A stretch of 64,000 nt of DNA from Lineus longissimus (taxonomy: Eukaryota > Nemertea > Pilidiophora > Heteronemertea > Lineidae). The position numbers and the translations under genes were made by a program. The stretch spans positions 10,764,937 through 10,828,936 of the forward strand of contig NC_088313.1 in NCBI RefSeq assembly GCF_910592395.1, read 5' to 3'. Below are positions 21,885 to 33,542 of the stretch, one piece after another (the stretch's first letter is position 1; every line of letters starts with the position of its first letter). The notes under the pieces were generated by a model. The model did not search any database, had not been told where the DNA came from, and worked only from the letters and a program-made list of their open reading frames with translations.

Positions 21885-22217
21885 ATGACTTGCATGTGCA
21901 GCATCCTCAAGGCTTATTGGCATCAGACCAGTGATCAAACTTGACATGCTGAAGTGAAAAATTAGAGGAGCAGATCATGGAGATAGCCAGCAATTCCAAA
22001 GGGAGGGATGCTGATGAAATATCTGTCCACACCTTAGTATAGTCATTCTAAACAACACTGCAGTGAAGGAAAAACTCGACTTTTTCTTCAGTGTACTGTA
22101 TGTGTCATTGGAAGTGTTATTCTCCAACATGTCCAAGTAGTTTTCCATTTGTAGCATGGAGGATTTCAATCGATAAAATACAACAAGACCTCGTGTTTAT
22201 TTTCACGCTTGACAGAC
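21885..22217. other. No further exon found between huntingtin fragments
   Basis: I searched this stretch on the minus strand for the next huntingtin exon (expected EEILGYLKS-type peptide) and found nothing. No other feature is supported. Confidence 0.4.
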
Positions 22218-22339
22218 CTTGATGTTAGGCTGTTCTCCAATTTCGCGCAAACCAGCAATCTCGAGAATTTGGGAAAGGACCTCTAAGATGGCCTTGAGGG
22301 GGAACCGAATTTGTCTGTGGTGCTCAGGTCGAGCGAAAT
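22218..22339 (-). pseudogene. HTT: Huntingtin exon with a 1-base deletion
   Basis: The exon enters in phase after CTCACTTGCAG and reads ISLDLSTTDKFG, then, after loss of one base in GGTTCCCCC (near 22,300), FPLKAILEVLSQILEIAGL and REIGEQPNIK. Human huntingtin reads [20 protein letters not shown] and DVLSQILELATLQDIGK at about residues 1,120-1,155, an unmistakable match. The donor is GTCTGT. The deletion is in a homopolymer-rich place, so a sequencing error is possible. In sequence terms this exon belongs after the exons at 21,026-21,660 but lies upstream of them on the minus strand. Confidence 0.8.
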
Positions 22340-22474
22340 CTGCAAGTGAGAGGAGAATAATGAGAAGTTGTTTAGCCTGATAGAATCACTTGGCATCTGG
22401 TTGTTCTGAGCTTGAAACTGATACAGTTGGACCCATTGGTAGGAAGACATGCCCTCATTTTCATGAGATCTTAC

Positions 22475-22587
22475 CTTGTAATTAGAGTAAGCCCCCTTGT
22501 CATAGAGCTTTATGTAATGTGGCCAACTATGGAATGCACCAAGATCATCCTTCTTATGTTTCTTCTCTTCCGTGTCTTTTTCTTTCT
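22475..22587 (-). pseudogene. HTT: Huntingtin exon with small deletion
   Basis: The acceptor is TTCCTTTGTAG and the donor is GTAAGA; the 135-bp intron to the exon at 22,218-22,339 keeps phase. The 37-codon frame is open and reads EEKKHKKDDLGAFHSWPHYI then KLYDKGAYSNYK. Human huntingtin has [20 protein letters not shown] then KATHANYK. The two-residue gap after KLYD suggests an in-frame 6-base loss. The lysine-rich start corresponds to the variable linker before this HEAT segment. Confidence 0.75.
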
Positions 22588-22953
22588 CTACAAAGGAATT
22601 GAACACATGTAAAAATTATTTCAGCTTTGCTGTTGCTTCTAAAAGATTAAAGTCTCATATTGGGGTAAAACTATTCCCAATAGGAGGAACGGGCAGATGT
22701 TCAGTGAACCAACACCACAGAAAAGCTGTGATGTTCAGGACAGGCCGCCATCGACTTCATTTCAGCACCCTAAACCCTAGTCCTATCTTTGGAACATTCG
22801 CATTCAGGTGGCCAATCGTTGCATGTAGATTGCAGGGGCGTAGGCTGGGGGGGGGGGTTCGAATGATCCGCTCAGGAGATGCAAAAATACATTCTTACTG
22901 CGTTTTGAAACACCATGATTAGATCAACATGGGCCTTTGTATTATAGAGCGAC

Positions 22954-23192
22954 TTAAGGGTTTGCTATAGGCACCGCCATTTTGGCTAGAGCTTGAAATC
23001 TTGGAGCAATTAGAACTCGTTCAAAATGAATTGAATTCAAATTTCAAGGATGGTAATGGTATGCAGTTCTTTGTTTTCCAGGGAATTGCATACCAGCCTT
23101 GAAATTGGGATTAACTGCATTTTGAATGAGTTCTAGTTGCTCCAAGATTTTAAGCTCCAGCCAAAATGGTGGTGCCTATAGCAAACCCTTAA
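22954..23192. mobile_element. TTAA-flanked hairpin MITE
   Basis: TTAA at 22,954-22,957 and TTAA at 23,189-23,192 bound a 231-bp element whose arms are long inverted repeats. The left begins GGGTTTGCTATAGGCACC and the right ends GGTGCCTATAGCAAACCC; pairing continues inward for about 75 bp with few mismatches. The TTAA target points to the piggyBac or Kolobok superfamilies. No coding region is present. Confidence 0.85.
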
Positions 23193-23479
23193 TACAGTCC
23201 TACATCTGTATATTACGGTAGTGCCAAACTGCCAGAGTTTGGTCTCCATTTCGCGGGGCTTTGCGCCGAACTCGCATTTTTGCGACTTTGTCGCTCAAGA
23301 AAGGGGCGAATGAACCCCCCCCCCCCCCCCTGCAACATCACGCTATACGCTATACGCGCTATGCCCCTGGATTGTACTGTGCTTGGCAGCCTGGGAAACA
23401 CCAAACAAACCATTCGACAGTATAAATGAGATCCCATTTTGTGGTAAACAAATAAACAAGCATTGAATTGTCAGTATCA

Positions 23480-23790
23480 TCATCATCATCTGCCGGGTTG
23501 GGCATAGTCTTGCGCGTTGTGAACCATGTTGTTGTTTGCCCATGAGTAGACGGTGCGGAGAGATAAAATCTTGGGTGCGATGATAAAAAAGTCTTGGTTA
23601 AAAAAGTCTTGATTAAAAAAGGCGTGCTTGTTGTCTACTGATGGGAGGCTAGGAGCACTCGGCAGGAACTCCTCGGCAGTCTCAGCTGATCTTGTTGCTT
23701 CTGGAAGCTGGTTCCAGGTTCGGACTGCTCGGTGACAAGTTGGTCTCTTGTGCTGCAGTATAGGCAATCAGCTTCCCGTATTTAAAAGTA
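23480..23790 (-). mobile_element. LINE ORF2 C-terminal remnant
   Basis: The minus-strand frame reads RPTCHRAVRTWNQLPEATRS then AETAEEF. The pattern RTWNQLP-x2-x-x-x-x-A-x-x-x-x-F is the C-terminal tail shared by many CR1/jockey-type non-LTR retrotransposons. The frame then drifts into two short direct repeats encoding FFNQD. Only the last 70-90 codons remain. Confidence 0.55.
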
Positions 23791-23794
23791 TGCA

Positions 23795-24090
23795 ATCAAA
23801 TCAGTATTGACCCCTTCTCTGTTCTGTCAGGATTACCTTTTTTGGAGACGCCCTGTGCTGTGCCTGTGGCCTGTATTTCATGATTTACGTTACAGTACAT
23901 ATTATGACTGTCTATGTCTATGAGGCATCCACCTTACTACTATCACTATGCCATGATTGGGCACTGCCACTGCATTTCAGGCATTAGCTACGCGAAATAC
24001 GGATACGATATTAAGTTAATATTTTCCTCAACTTCAATGCGCCTGCGTTACCGGAAGTGATCAAAACGGAAACGGAATAGATCCAAACGG
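23795..24090. other. No gene recognised
   Basis: No coding or repeat feature could be supported here. Confidence 0.35.
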
Positions 24091-24099
24091 AGCATGCGC

Positions 24100-24240
24100 A
24101 TCCGTGGTGCCTGGTCAGAGAGGTTCCTAGCTGTGGAGGTGGTGCCCAGCCAGAGAGGTAGACTGGCGAACCCTGATCCATCTCTCTCAGTCTGGCTTAC
24201 TGGACTTTGCGCAACGAAACGAAACGAGCGAAATGGGGGA
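24100..24240. repeat. Inverted partner of 16,812-16,880 and of 24,934-24,958
   Basis: The first half matches the reverse complement of 16,812-16,880. The second half contains GGCTTACTGGACTTTGCGCA, whose reverse complement recurs at 24,934-24,958. Three copies of pieces of one dispersed CT-rich repeat are therefore present in mixed orientation. Confidence 0.55.
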
Positions 24241-24949
24241 GCGACCATTATGTTTTACCCCGGTACTCTAGCCTGAAAATTTGTTCGGACCTCCATCGAA
24301 GATGGTACGACAAACAATTAATTAATCAAACCCTTATGAGGTTCATTCATTTGAAGTAGAGAGGGTAACGTACATTGTATATACAAATCAAACACACACG
24401 CAGTGCTTGCATGCATTGCAGAGAACGACTTTTGAGTGATGACCCACACCCACCCAGGCAGCTGAAACACATGTCTTGTTGGACATGCCTACCGATTTTT
24501 ACTAAATAAAAGCATAACTTCATCACACTTTTCGGGGTTGAAAATGTACTCACGTAAATTACCAAAATTACATGCCAAATTCGCACATGACCTGTTATTT
24601 CTCAAAGCTTGGAAGCTCAAATGTCTGAATGTAATGTATGCGCGTAATGTATACTCTCAGCAAGCGAATAGTTGTGAACCTGTTTACCGTTCAATGTTGC
24701 TCCCTGTGACGCTGTACCTGCAAATGTTCAATGAAAAAAATGCTGGATAATGGCTTACACGGCTTGTTCACATCGTAAACATAGTGGTATTCGGGTAAAC
24801 TGTCTTTGCGTTTGGCCTAATTTTACAACGATTACTCCCCATGTAACCACGATCTAGGATGGACAGGCTGTGTATAATGAATAGGAAAAGTCACCTAGGG
24901 ACCGTTGCGTAGAATACCTTTTTGGCGAAATATTGCGCAAAGTCCAGTA

Positions 24950-25500
24950 AGCCTCTCAGTCTCACCATATGTTGACAACTTGGCAGAGCAGCCAGGACTG
25001 ATATGGCCTGGTTGTGACTGTCTCACTCTCATCTCTCTCATCATGTTGTCAACACGGTGGAGCAGCAAGGACTGTTTGGGCCTGGCTGTGACCGTCTCGT
25101 ACCTCTCAGTCTCACCATGTTGACAACTTGACAAAGCAGCCAAGACTAATGTGGCCTGACTGTCTCATCTCTCTCATCATGCTGTCAACACGGCGATGGA
25201 GCTGCCAGGACTGATTCAGCCGGGCTGTGACTGTCTCATCTCTCTCACCATGTTGACAACTTGGCAGAGCAGCCAACAAGACTGATGTGGCCTGGCTGTG
25301 ACTGTCTCATCTCTCTCATCATGTTGCCAACACGGTGAAGCTACAAAGACTGATTTGGACTGGCTGTGACCGTCTCATCTCTCTCACCATATTGTCAACA
25401 CGGTGGAGCAGCCAGGACTGATTTGGCCTGGCTGTGACTGCCTCATCTCTCTCATTATGTTGTCAACACGATGGAGCAGCCAGGACTGATTCGGCCATGA
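24950..25500. repeat. Minisatellite, about 70-bp unit, about 8 copies
   Basis: The unit has the form GACTGTCTCATCTCTCTCAT, then CATGTTGTCAACACGGTGGA, then GCAGCCAGGACTGATTTGGC. Units vary from 68 to 75 bp and alternate between ACAACTTGGCAGAGC and TCAACACGGTGGAGC types. Open frames across it are artefacts of the repeat. Confidence 0.9.
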
Positions 25501-25944
25501 GATTTATGAGCTCCTAATTGATTTAAACTTTTGTTCTTGTCGTAGCACGGGTCACAAGTCTAAAAGCTGTCGTGACCTGCTACTCCTGTTGTAACATGGG
25601 TCAGCTTTGTCCCCAGGATATTCTTCATCCCCATGGTTCACCTGGCTAAGTTCCAATTCATCTTTTAGCATCAACATCTGCTATGACCCATCTCGCATGT
25701 AAAAAATGCTCCAGCATGATATCTGAGCACAAATCCCCCTACAAGCAGCCTAACATCAACTTTGGAAAACAAATTACACCCAAATGTCAAGAAATTTTCA
25801 GAAAATGTGTTTTTTACGTTGTGCTTATTTCGTTTATGGCTACTAAATTTTATTTTGATGATTTTATACCTGACTTTAAACCTGGTGGGCGCTGGTGGGC
25901 GCTAGTAAAACGCTGGTGGACACTGTTTAGGATGACCGCCCATA
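25500..25944. other. No gene recognised
   Basis: An 89-codon open frame (25,683-25,952) runs into the next repeat and shows no domain. A duplicated word, GGTGGGCGCT, occurs near 25,885. Nothing else is supported. Confidence 0.35.
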
Positions 25945-26960
25945 CTCAGTGATAAACCATTCAATGTGAACTCAAGTTAATGTGATCATCATGTGAGATA
26001 AGGATTCATACTGGTGATAAACAATTCAATGCAATGGTAACTCAAGTTAATGTGGTCATCTGAGGGATGTGGATTCATACTGGTGATGAACCAACCAATG
26101 GGAACTAAAGTTAATGTGGTCGTCTGAGGGATGTCGATTCATACTGATGATGAACCATTCAATAGGAACTCAAATTAATGTGGTCATCTGAGGGATGTGG
26201 ATTCATACTGGTCATGAACCATTCAATGGGAACTAAAGTTAATGTGGTTGTCTGAGGGATGTGGATTCATACTGATGATGAACCATTCAATGGGAACTAA
26301 AGTTAATGTGGTCGTCTGAGGGATGTGGATTCATACTGGTGATAAGTCATTCAATGGGAACTCAAGTTAATGTGGTTGTCTGAGGGATGTGGATTCATAC
26401 TGGTGATGAACCATTCAATGGGAACTAAAGTTAATGTGATCGTCTGAGGGATGTGGATTCATACTGATTATGAACCATTCAATGGGAACTCAAATTAATG
26501 TGGTCATCTGAGGGATGTGGATTCATACTGGTGATGAACCATTCAATGAGAACTAAAGTTAATGTGGTTGTGTGAGGGATGTGGATTCATACTGGTGATG
26601 AACCATTCAATGGGAACTAAAGTTAATGTGGTCGTCTGAGGGATGTGGATTCATATTTGGTGATGAACCATTCAATGGGAACTAAAGTTAATGTGGTTGT
26701 CTGAGGGATGTGGATTCACACTGGTGATGAACCATTCAATGGGAGCTCAAGTTAATGTGGTCATCTGAGGGATGTGAATTCATACTGGTGATAAGTCATT
26801 CAATGGGAACTCAAGTTATGTGGTCATCTGAGGGATGGATCTATGGATTCAAGCTGGAAATAAACCATTCAATGTGATCGCAAATTATTTTAGTAATCAG
26901 AGCAGTGATGGATTCATGCTAGAGTTAAACTATTCAATGTGAACTCTGGTTTATCTCCAA
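25945..26960 (+). repeat. 64-bp minisatellite, about 15 copies, with zinc-finger-linker-like core
   Basis: The unit is AACCATTCAATGGGAACTAA, AGTTAATGTGGTCGTCTGAG, GGATGTGGATTCATACTGGT, GATG. Most units are exactly 64 bp; edge units are degenerate. One frame of each unit reads IHTGDEPFNG, close to the HTGEKPF linker of C2H2 zinc fingers, but stops and a 64-bp period (not a multiple of three) prevent translation across units. It is related to inverted fragments at 15,040-15,290. Confidence 0.9.
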
Positions 26961-28811
26961 TATTAATTCATCCCTGAGATGATCACATTAACTTGAGATT
27001 TGACTGAAATAAATCACATGTTGTCAACCATTGATTTTATCTCTGACCGGATATCATTTTGCATTGCCCCCCCCCCCGAATGTTCATAAATTTCTCATGG
27101 TCATAATTTTACCCCCAATCAAGAAAATCAAGTGAAAAGTCTGCAAACATGTATTCTATTTTTGTTTGGATTTGCTATTCTAAATTGTTCATGAAATCTT
27201 TTGATCCAAGATATTAATCCCCAAGAGAATCTTTAATGGAATAAAAGCTGTATCATTTTGTATTAAACAAACAAATCAAACCAACCACATCAAGTACTGA
27301 GTAGTACTGCTAATTTTTCACTGAATTCTTTTTAAAAAATAAATTGTTCAATGAAAAGTGTGAATGAATGTCTAGTATCATTCAGGTTTGCACCATTTTT
27401 TCTTTTGGTTTTTATTGCAAGAGACTGTTTAAGCAAAAAACAAATTATATATGAAAAAATATTCAACAACACAACTAACGACACCTAGCCCTTTACTATT
27501 TCCAAATCAGTCCCACCCAAATATTTATTCCTTATGGCCAATCACATTACCAACTTGGATTAGCCTTGGCCATCTGACACCTTTGTTTGATTGTTTGGAG
27601 CGACAAAAGACATAGCCAACCTCAAAAGAATGTGTGAGAGTGTTACATAAAACCACTACCTGTCACATTTTATGCCTTCCAATGCTTGCTATGCTTCGCC
27701 TGTAGTGCAGGCTGAACATTCATTGCAGCAAGGTGCACATGGTTTTTGCTCGAATTTTGACTTATTTCAAGACTGAAATAGCAAAATAACTTGTGTTTAG
27801 CACAAATCTTCTACAAGGTGGGTATCACCTTCTGTCTAAAGGAATCTTGACGTTATTCATGTTTTATTTTTGTGGGCCCAATGGATTTTTGAAGAGGGTA
27901 ACTTGTCTTTGTATTTTCCCCTTGTATTTTTCAAAGGCAGAGAAAGAATCTACTTCCAAGAACCATTTTAAGGGTTGCCAAAAAGCACAATGGCACTAGG
28001 CCTATGACCCATCATACTACCAAAACATGAACTGCCCAGCATCAATTTGCTGTCGGTATCTGGAAGTGGAATTGAACAAACACCCTTCGGTATATACAAA
28101 ATATGAAATTTAAGTGATTAGTGCCATATTTGAATTTTGATCTTGCCGAAATTTGGCGTACACATAGAGGGACTTAGATTCATCATTCAACCAAATAAGA
28201 ACCATCTCAATTGAACAATGACAAAACATACGACCAATTTGTGAAATAATAAAATTTGAACCCTGTCGGCCTGTGACCTTGAGAGGTTGGTCAAGTCAAC
28301 AACCCCGATCATAATAGAACCCAAGAAATATGTAAAAATGCTTGAAATGAAAAATAAATGAAGTTCACAAAATTTTAGTCAATTTGTGCCCCTTAGGACA
28401 GCTATTCTACTATAGGTCACTTGAACCAAAAATGAAAAAATGCTCTCAACTTAAGGAATTTGAAACTATGAATTTGTGCGAATTTATCATTACAGATGAC
28501 GCATACCTTGTCCGCAATTGCAACGAAAGATTCTCGCTGGTATGGTTTTCAAGGTGAAGGGTTACATGTAGGTATGTATAATATAGTATTAGATTTTTAC
28601 TTTCCAATTCATGCTTTTGCGCAAAAGAACTGGAGAGTACAATCGGGTCACTAAATCAGGAGGCCATATTTGAAGCGGTGATGCCATCTCATTGGTTGCT
28701 AGTTAAGGGTTGATCACGAGTTTTGAGAAATGAACTAGCTCACATTGTTTAAATAGTACAAGGCCGCAGCTGTTGTTATGATGGTTCCATTGGATTTTAC
28801 ATACAATCTAC

Positions 28812-28968
28812 TGGCTATTCTTACGACAGTCATATTCACTAAACCAACCCAGACCCTAACCCTTCCTCCTAGCACTAACCCAAACCCTAACCCTTCCCCA
28901 ACACCAATCTCAACTCCCTAATTCCCAAAATTGCATAAATCCTTGTTATAACTAGTCGTAAGAATGGC
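28812..28968. mobile_element. Small inverted-repeat element with telomere-like core (copy 2)
   Basis: Counterpart of 6,058-6,214, with the same ends and the same CCCTAA-rich interior. It was present before the segmental duplication. Confidence 0.5.
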
Positions 28969-30002
28969 AAACTTGTATGAAATAAAAGGAATAAAGTCCA
29001 TCAATTTCATGAAGGAAACGTAATTCATGGCAAAAAATGATGTATTTCAACATCATATTTAGGCAGTAATTTCATGACTGAAAACACTAGAATTGCTGTA
29101 ATCGTGCATTATGCATTTGTTCCAATTTATCATTACAGATGCCACAAACCTTGTCCGCAATTGCAACCGAGGATTTTTGAATGAACCGCAAGACGATCAG
29201 ATGAAGGGTATGCATCAAGTAACAACTTGCCCAAATTGTTGATTGGGTTGCCACTGTCAATTTTCTTTAACCGTTTTTAGAATAAAATATTCAAACAGTG
29301 AAATAGTAAAACAAAGCTATTGAAGGCCTCAAGTGAAAAGTCAATCCCCAAATGTGTCACTCTAAGTTACAGCAATCTGCCAGCAAGCTGAAGCATTAAC
29401 TGACAATGCTAATGGCAGATTTGCCTGCATTCAGTGCTTTGGTTTCAAAGCAATATCACGTGTTGAAAAATACACTGACACTGCCATACACTGACAGTTG
29501 AATATTGTAAGTATGACCAGTGAAAGATATAACAAACCAATAAGCAAGTCAAACACTTGTCAAAGACCAAGCCTTGTCAATGAAGTATATGAACTAATAC
29601 TGAAATTTAAAAAATATCGCAAATCACATACAACTTTTATCCCAATTGCAAGGACATTTTCATGTGCAATTTTCTGAGAGAACAAGGATTCAAAACTATA
29701 TTTTTATAAAATGCACAAATAAAGCCACTGCTACAATTTACATGAAGTTTTGAACATTTTATATAGATTGACAGTGACGCCTCCATCAGCAATTCATGCC
29801 AGTGGATGTTCGAAAGTCGTATCCACAGTATATGATGTGTGTGTGGGTGTGTGTGTTTGAGATGGGATAGGAAAAGGGTGCGGGAGGTCATGTGGGGGGG
29901 GGCCTATGGAGTATGGTGACCGTTGTGAGAGTTGGAAGTGTGTCTGATCACTGTCTTGCTCATTTTGTAGATCTTGTTGTTATTCTAGTTGTTAGAGTAG
30001 TT

Positions 30003-30036
30003 ATCGTAGTTATCTAGCTATCGTAGTTATCTAGCT
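30003..30036. repeat. 17-bp tandem repeat, 2 units
   Basis: Same unit as 7,255-7,305, with one unit fewer. Confidence 0.8.
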
Positions 30037-30576
30037 ATAATAGTTGTAATTCTTTTGGTTCCTGCTTATCATCTATTTAACCTATTCAGCTTTCAGTTGT
30101 CCAGGCCAGGCCAGGTGACCAATGACGATGATAGATCGGGTTCGATTCAAGCTATACGCTTGGTGTATTCGGTTATCGTGTCTTGCGACTGAGTCTAACT
30201 CACGTCCAAAGCACGGTGGCTGGGTCCCAGGCATGCTTGCCACTTTGTTCTGCGGTCCTCATCTAAGTTTCGATGGTGATGACATGGACTTAGGTTCAAA
30301 GTACGTGTTCCCCTTGAGTCATTGTGGTTGATTGATGAGGGAAATTAACGATTGCGTGTCGCTTGTCATTCACCATATCCCCTGTTGAAGAGTGTTGGCG
30401 GGACAAGTCTTACGACTGTTAACAACAGTAAGCAATAGCTGGCCAGCGATCCCCTACCTGATCTCGAGGGGGATGGAATGACTCGGGTTAGAGGCCTGTT
30501 GTTAACCTGCGGAATTTCGTCGGATGAAATGTCAGGCGTGTCTGTGTGGGACTTGTGCTAAACCAGTTTAGTACTA

Positions 30577-32221
30577 ATGACGAAGACCTTGGGTCCTTTG
30601 AATAACAACAGTGTTCTCAACCTCCTTGTGCCTCTCAAAGCTAACGTATATATACCCGCTGAAATCGACAAGACGGCGATGAAGAAGGAGAGCCGGCCTC
30701 CAACTCGAGAGCCGAGAAGACACTGGATGGACCTAAAGAATATGTTGCTGCCAATGTTGGAGCCATACAGGGTAAGCATCACTTAGTTGTCAGTTACGTC
30801 TGGATTAAAAGAAACATTACAAAGATGTTAAAATGATGTTAAAAAGTATAAATCTGACGTGCGATTTCAATTTTTATACATATTGGGGTGCCTCACTCAA
30901 TTCTGTTCATACAGATTTGAAACCGCTTCAACCAATTTGGTTCCAGAATACAATAGAATGTGCTGTATTGAATTCGCATTAACTGATTCTCATTGAAAGG
31001 TGTAGTGTTGGCGTTAATACTTATTAAAACAGTCTATTCATTGGCAGGGGGCTTGCAGGTCACTAGCTTGTTCCTGTCTAGTGTCTTGATTATCTTCTAA
31101 TTACCACAAAGGGCAGGGACAAGACATTCATACGCGAAAGGCACGTTACTACAATACGCAGCAAGAGTTGCACTTTTCAAATCAAATTGCATGCTGATTA
31201 GACCAAGTGTGGTGTAGCCAATTCGTATTCCGGAGAGTGCTCTCTGGAAAACAGTTTTTAATTGGATCCAGTGTGAAAGTAGCATGCTGTAGAAACGCTC
31301 AGAAAAAAGATAAACCCCTTAACGAAAAGTTTGATTATTTTTAGGCAGCCCGAGCCAACATTGTACAAGGGCCACAAGGTCCAGGGCCTCAAGGACAAGG
31401 GACACAAGGACAAGGGACACAAAAGACGATTTTGCAATCTGCGGGGTGAGCATCACATAGTCCTGGTTGATATTATATCTACTCATGAAACAAAGTTCAT
31501 TACTGTCCAACCAGGAGGGAAAAAAATCATATTTCATGTCTCCGAACCTGCACCCTGGTGGCCAAGTCATGAACTTTTATCCCCAAGTGAGACCACCTGA
31601 CCGAGAGTGCTCAAGTTAACAGCCAAATGGGCAACATGACCTCGATGATCTTGATTAGTTGGACAAATCATGAGTTACATTTTATATATGGTTATTAGTA
31701 ATATCAGACGTAAGGATGGATATAAAAATCCAAGGCAATTTGGCCTGAGGCATTATTGCCACTTGGGCAAGGATTGAAGCAGTGAATCGAGCAAAGAGTG
31801 TGGCCGATCAACATTTTTCCACAAGAAAATGCTGCCAACCAAAGACATCTTCACTTCACTTGATCCAGAAAATGGCCCGTGAGCATCTTTCCAACAGTGC
31901 CACTTTATAAAATGAAACGGCCAGGGCCATTGTGCTCACCTGTCGACATGGGAAAAAAATGGACTTGGACATGATGGGTGCTTTTGACTTCATTGATCAT
32001 TTTTAACCTTTGCCCCCTGGTGGCCACATTTGGAATCGAATTCTTAAAGCGAGAAACAACCATCTCACTCAAATGAAAACAAATAATCTTTTGGTTTCAA
32101 TCTATTCATTTTGAGATAGGTCATTGAATGTATTTTTCCTGTTATCTAGCCCTCTGCAGATTGAGATGATGGCTGTCGAGAAGACCCAACCACTCAACCA
32201 AGATCTACAATTCGTGCTATG
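30577..32221 (+). CDS. Candidate three-exon gene segment, unrecognised product (duplication copy 2)
   Basis: Exons at 30,577-30,771, 31,345-31,445 and 32,150-32,221 match those of copy 1, with all splice signals kept (donor GTAAGC in place of GTAAGT in exon 1). Exon 2 is 15 bp shorter because it has two QGQGT units instead of three, so the frame is unchanged. Exon 1 has two amino-acid differences (Ala to Thr in RPPAREP, Ile to Met in HWIDL) and at least one silent change. Frame retention in both copies mildly supports coding, but the copies are too similar for this to be decisive. The function is unknown. Confidence 0.3.
32012..32023 (-). promoter_or_regulatory. CTCF-like motif (copy 2)
   Basis: GCCCCCTGGTGG, identical to the motif at 9,289-9,300; a weaker partner lies at 31,550-31,561. 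Motif match only. Confidence 0.35.
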
Positions 32222-33542
32222 GTAGATGTGACTCTCAAAAGATTTTGGATGACGAAGGAATCCAATACATATATGGTAAATATAAACAGATGACAAGACA
32301 GTATATCATGAAATGGGTGAACACGCCATGGGCTGAGTTCGTTTCATTTCCGGAGTAAAGTAGAGTCGCAAAATGGTGGATTTTATCCTCAAACTGTACA
32401 AGCAACCTCAGTTTGGAATTGAATTGCAGATCAAGTGTCAATTAGTAAAGCGTTGTGGTCGTCGGTATTAAGGCTTTTAGAAAATTAAGACAAGAACACA
32501 TTTCTTAAATAACATCCAACCCCTTCCAGATACTAGCGATGATTTTTGAAAAACCAACTTCAGCCGCCTTGTTTTGATCGACCTGATTATTCGAGCAGAG
32601 ATGCGCTATGTTGACGATACCCCCATATATTGCTTGAAGACTTCAGCAACTTCAGGGAGATTTCGCACGTTGATTGGGAAACCTTGGACCTGCATATGCC
32701 ATACTCGTGAAACCGAATGAACTCATCCCTAAAGTGTATTTACAGGGTGTGCCAATAAATATTCCATATGTTCTGTGGCTGGACTGAAAATAGACAGGCT
32801 ATTAGATTTTCCATCCATGGTTTTGTCACTGCATTGCTCCTTACTAAACACAAACTGTGTCAAAAATAAAAGTGAAAGAGCCGCAGTTGTGCAGTTGTTT
32901 GGGTCTCTGACAAGTGGTCATGAGCTCCCAGGCTCACCAGTTGAAAATTCTCAGGTTGTAGTACTGATTGGGCAGCTAATCTGAATTCCAGTTCCACTGA
33001 AAGCTCTCAGCATAGACCGGAGTAAGAGTTAAAAGTAGGGTGACAATTTCAAACGTTGTTGATGTCGAGACTAGAAACCCGAAACTTGCAAGTTATACTT
33101 TTGGGACAGACAAGATATCAAGACGCGATGAGATAAGGGGCCGAGTGAGGGCTTGAACTTAAGGGGTACGCTGTTCATAATTACTGGTGGTCCAGGAAAA
33201 TAGAATTGCAGTTATACATAATGCTGTAGAACAGATATTATCTATATTTAGTACATATTTGTGCAATTGGAAATTTCAAATTCAGTTACAAACTTCTCGT
33301 TTTTTAAAGGCCATATATCAAGGTTTGAAAACATGCTTGATACTCATGAAATATGTTGAGGGTTAAAAAAACAAGATCCCAGACATTAAAAAAATTCTAA
33401 TAATAAAGTCATTATTTAGTTATTTCAATTTTCAATTTTAAACTATTTGAATTTCCCACCACACACAACTTTAGATTAGTTCCACATGTGGCCGCTAGGG
33501 ATTTTTTGATGACGTAGATCAGGTCAGTCAGAACAAAGCAAG

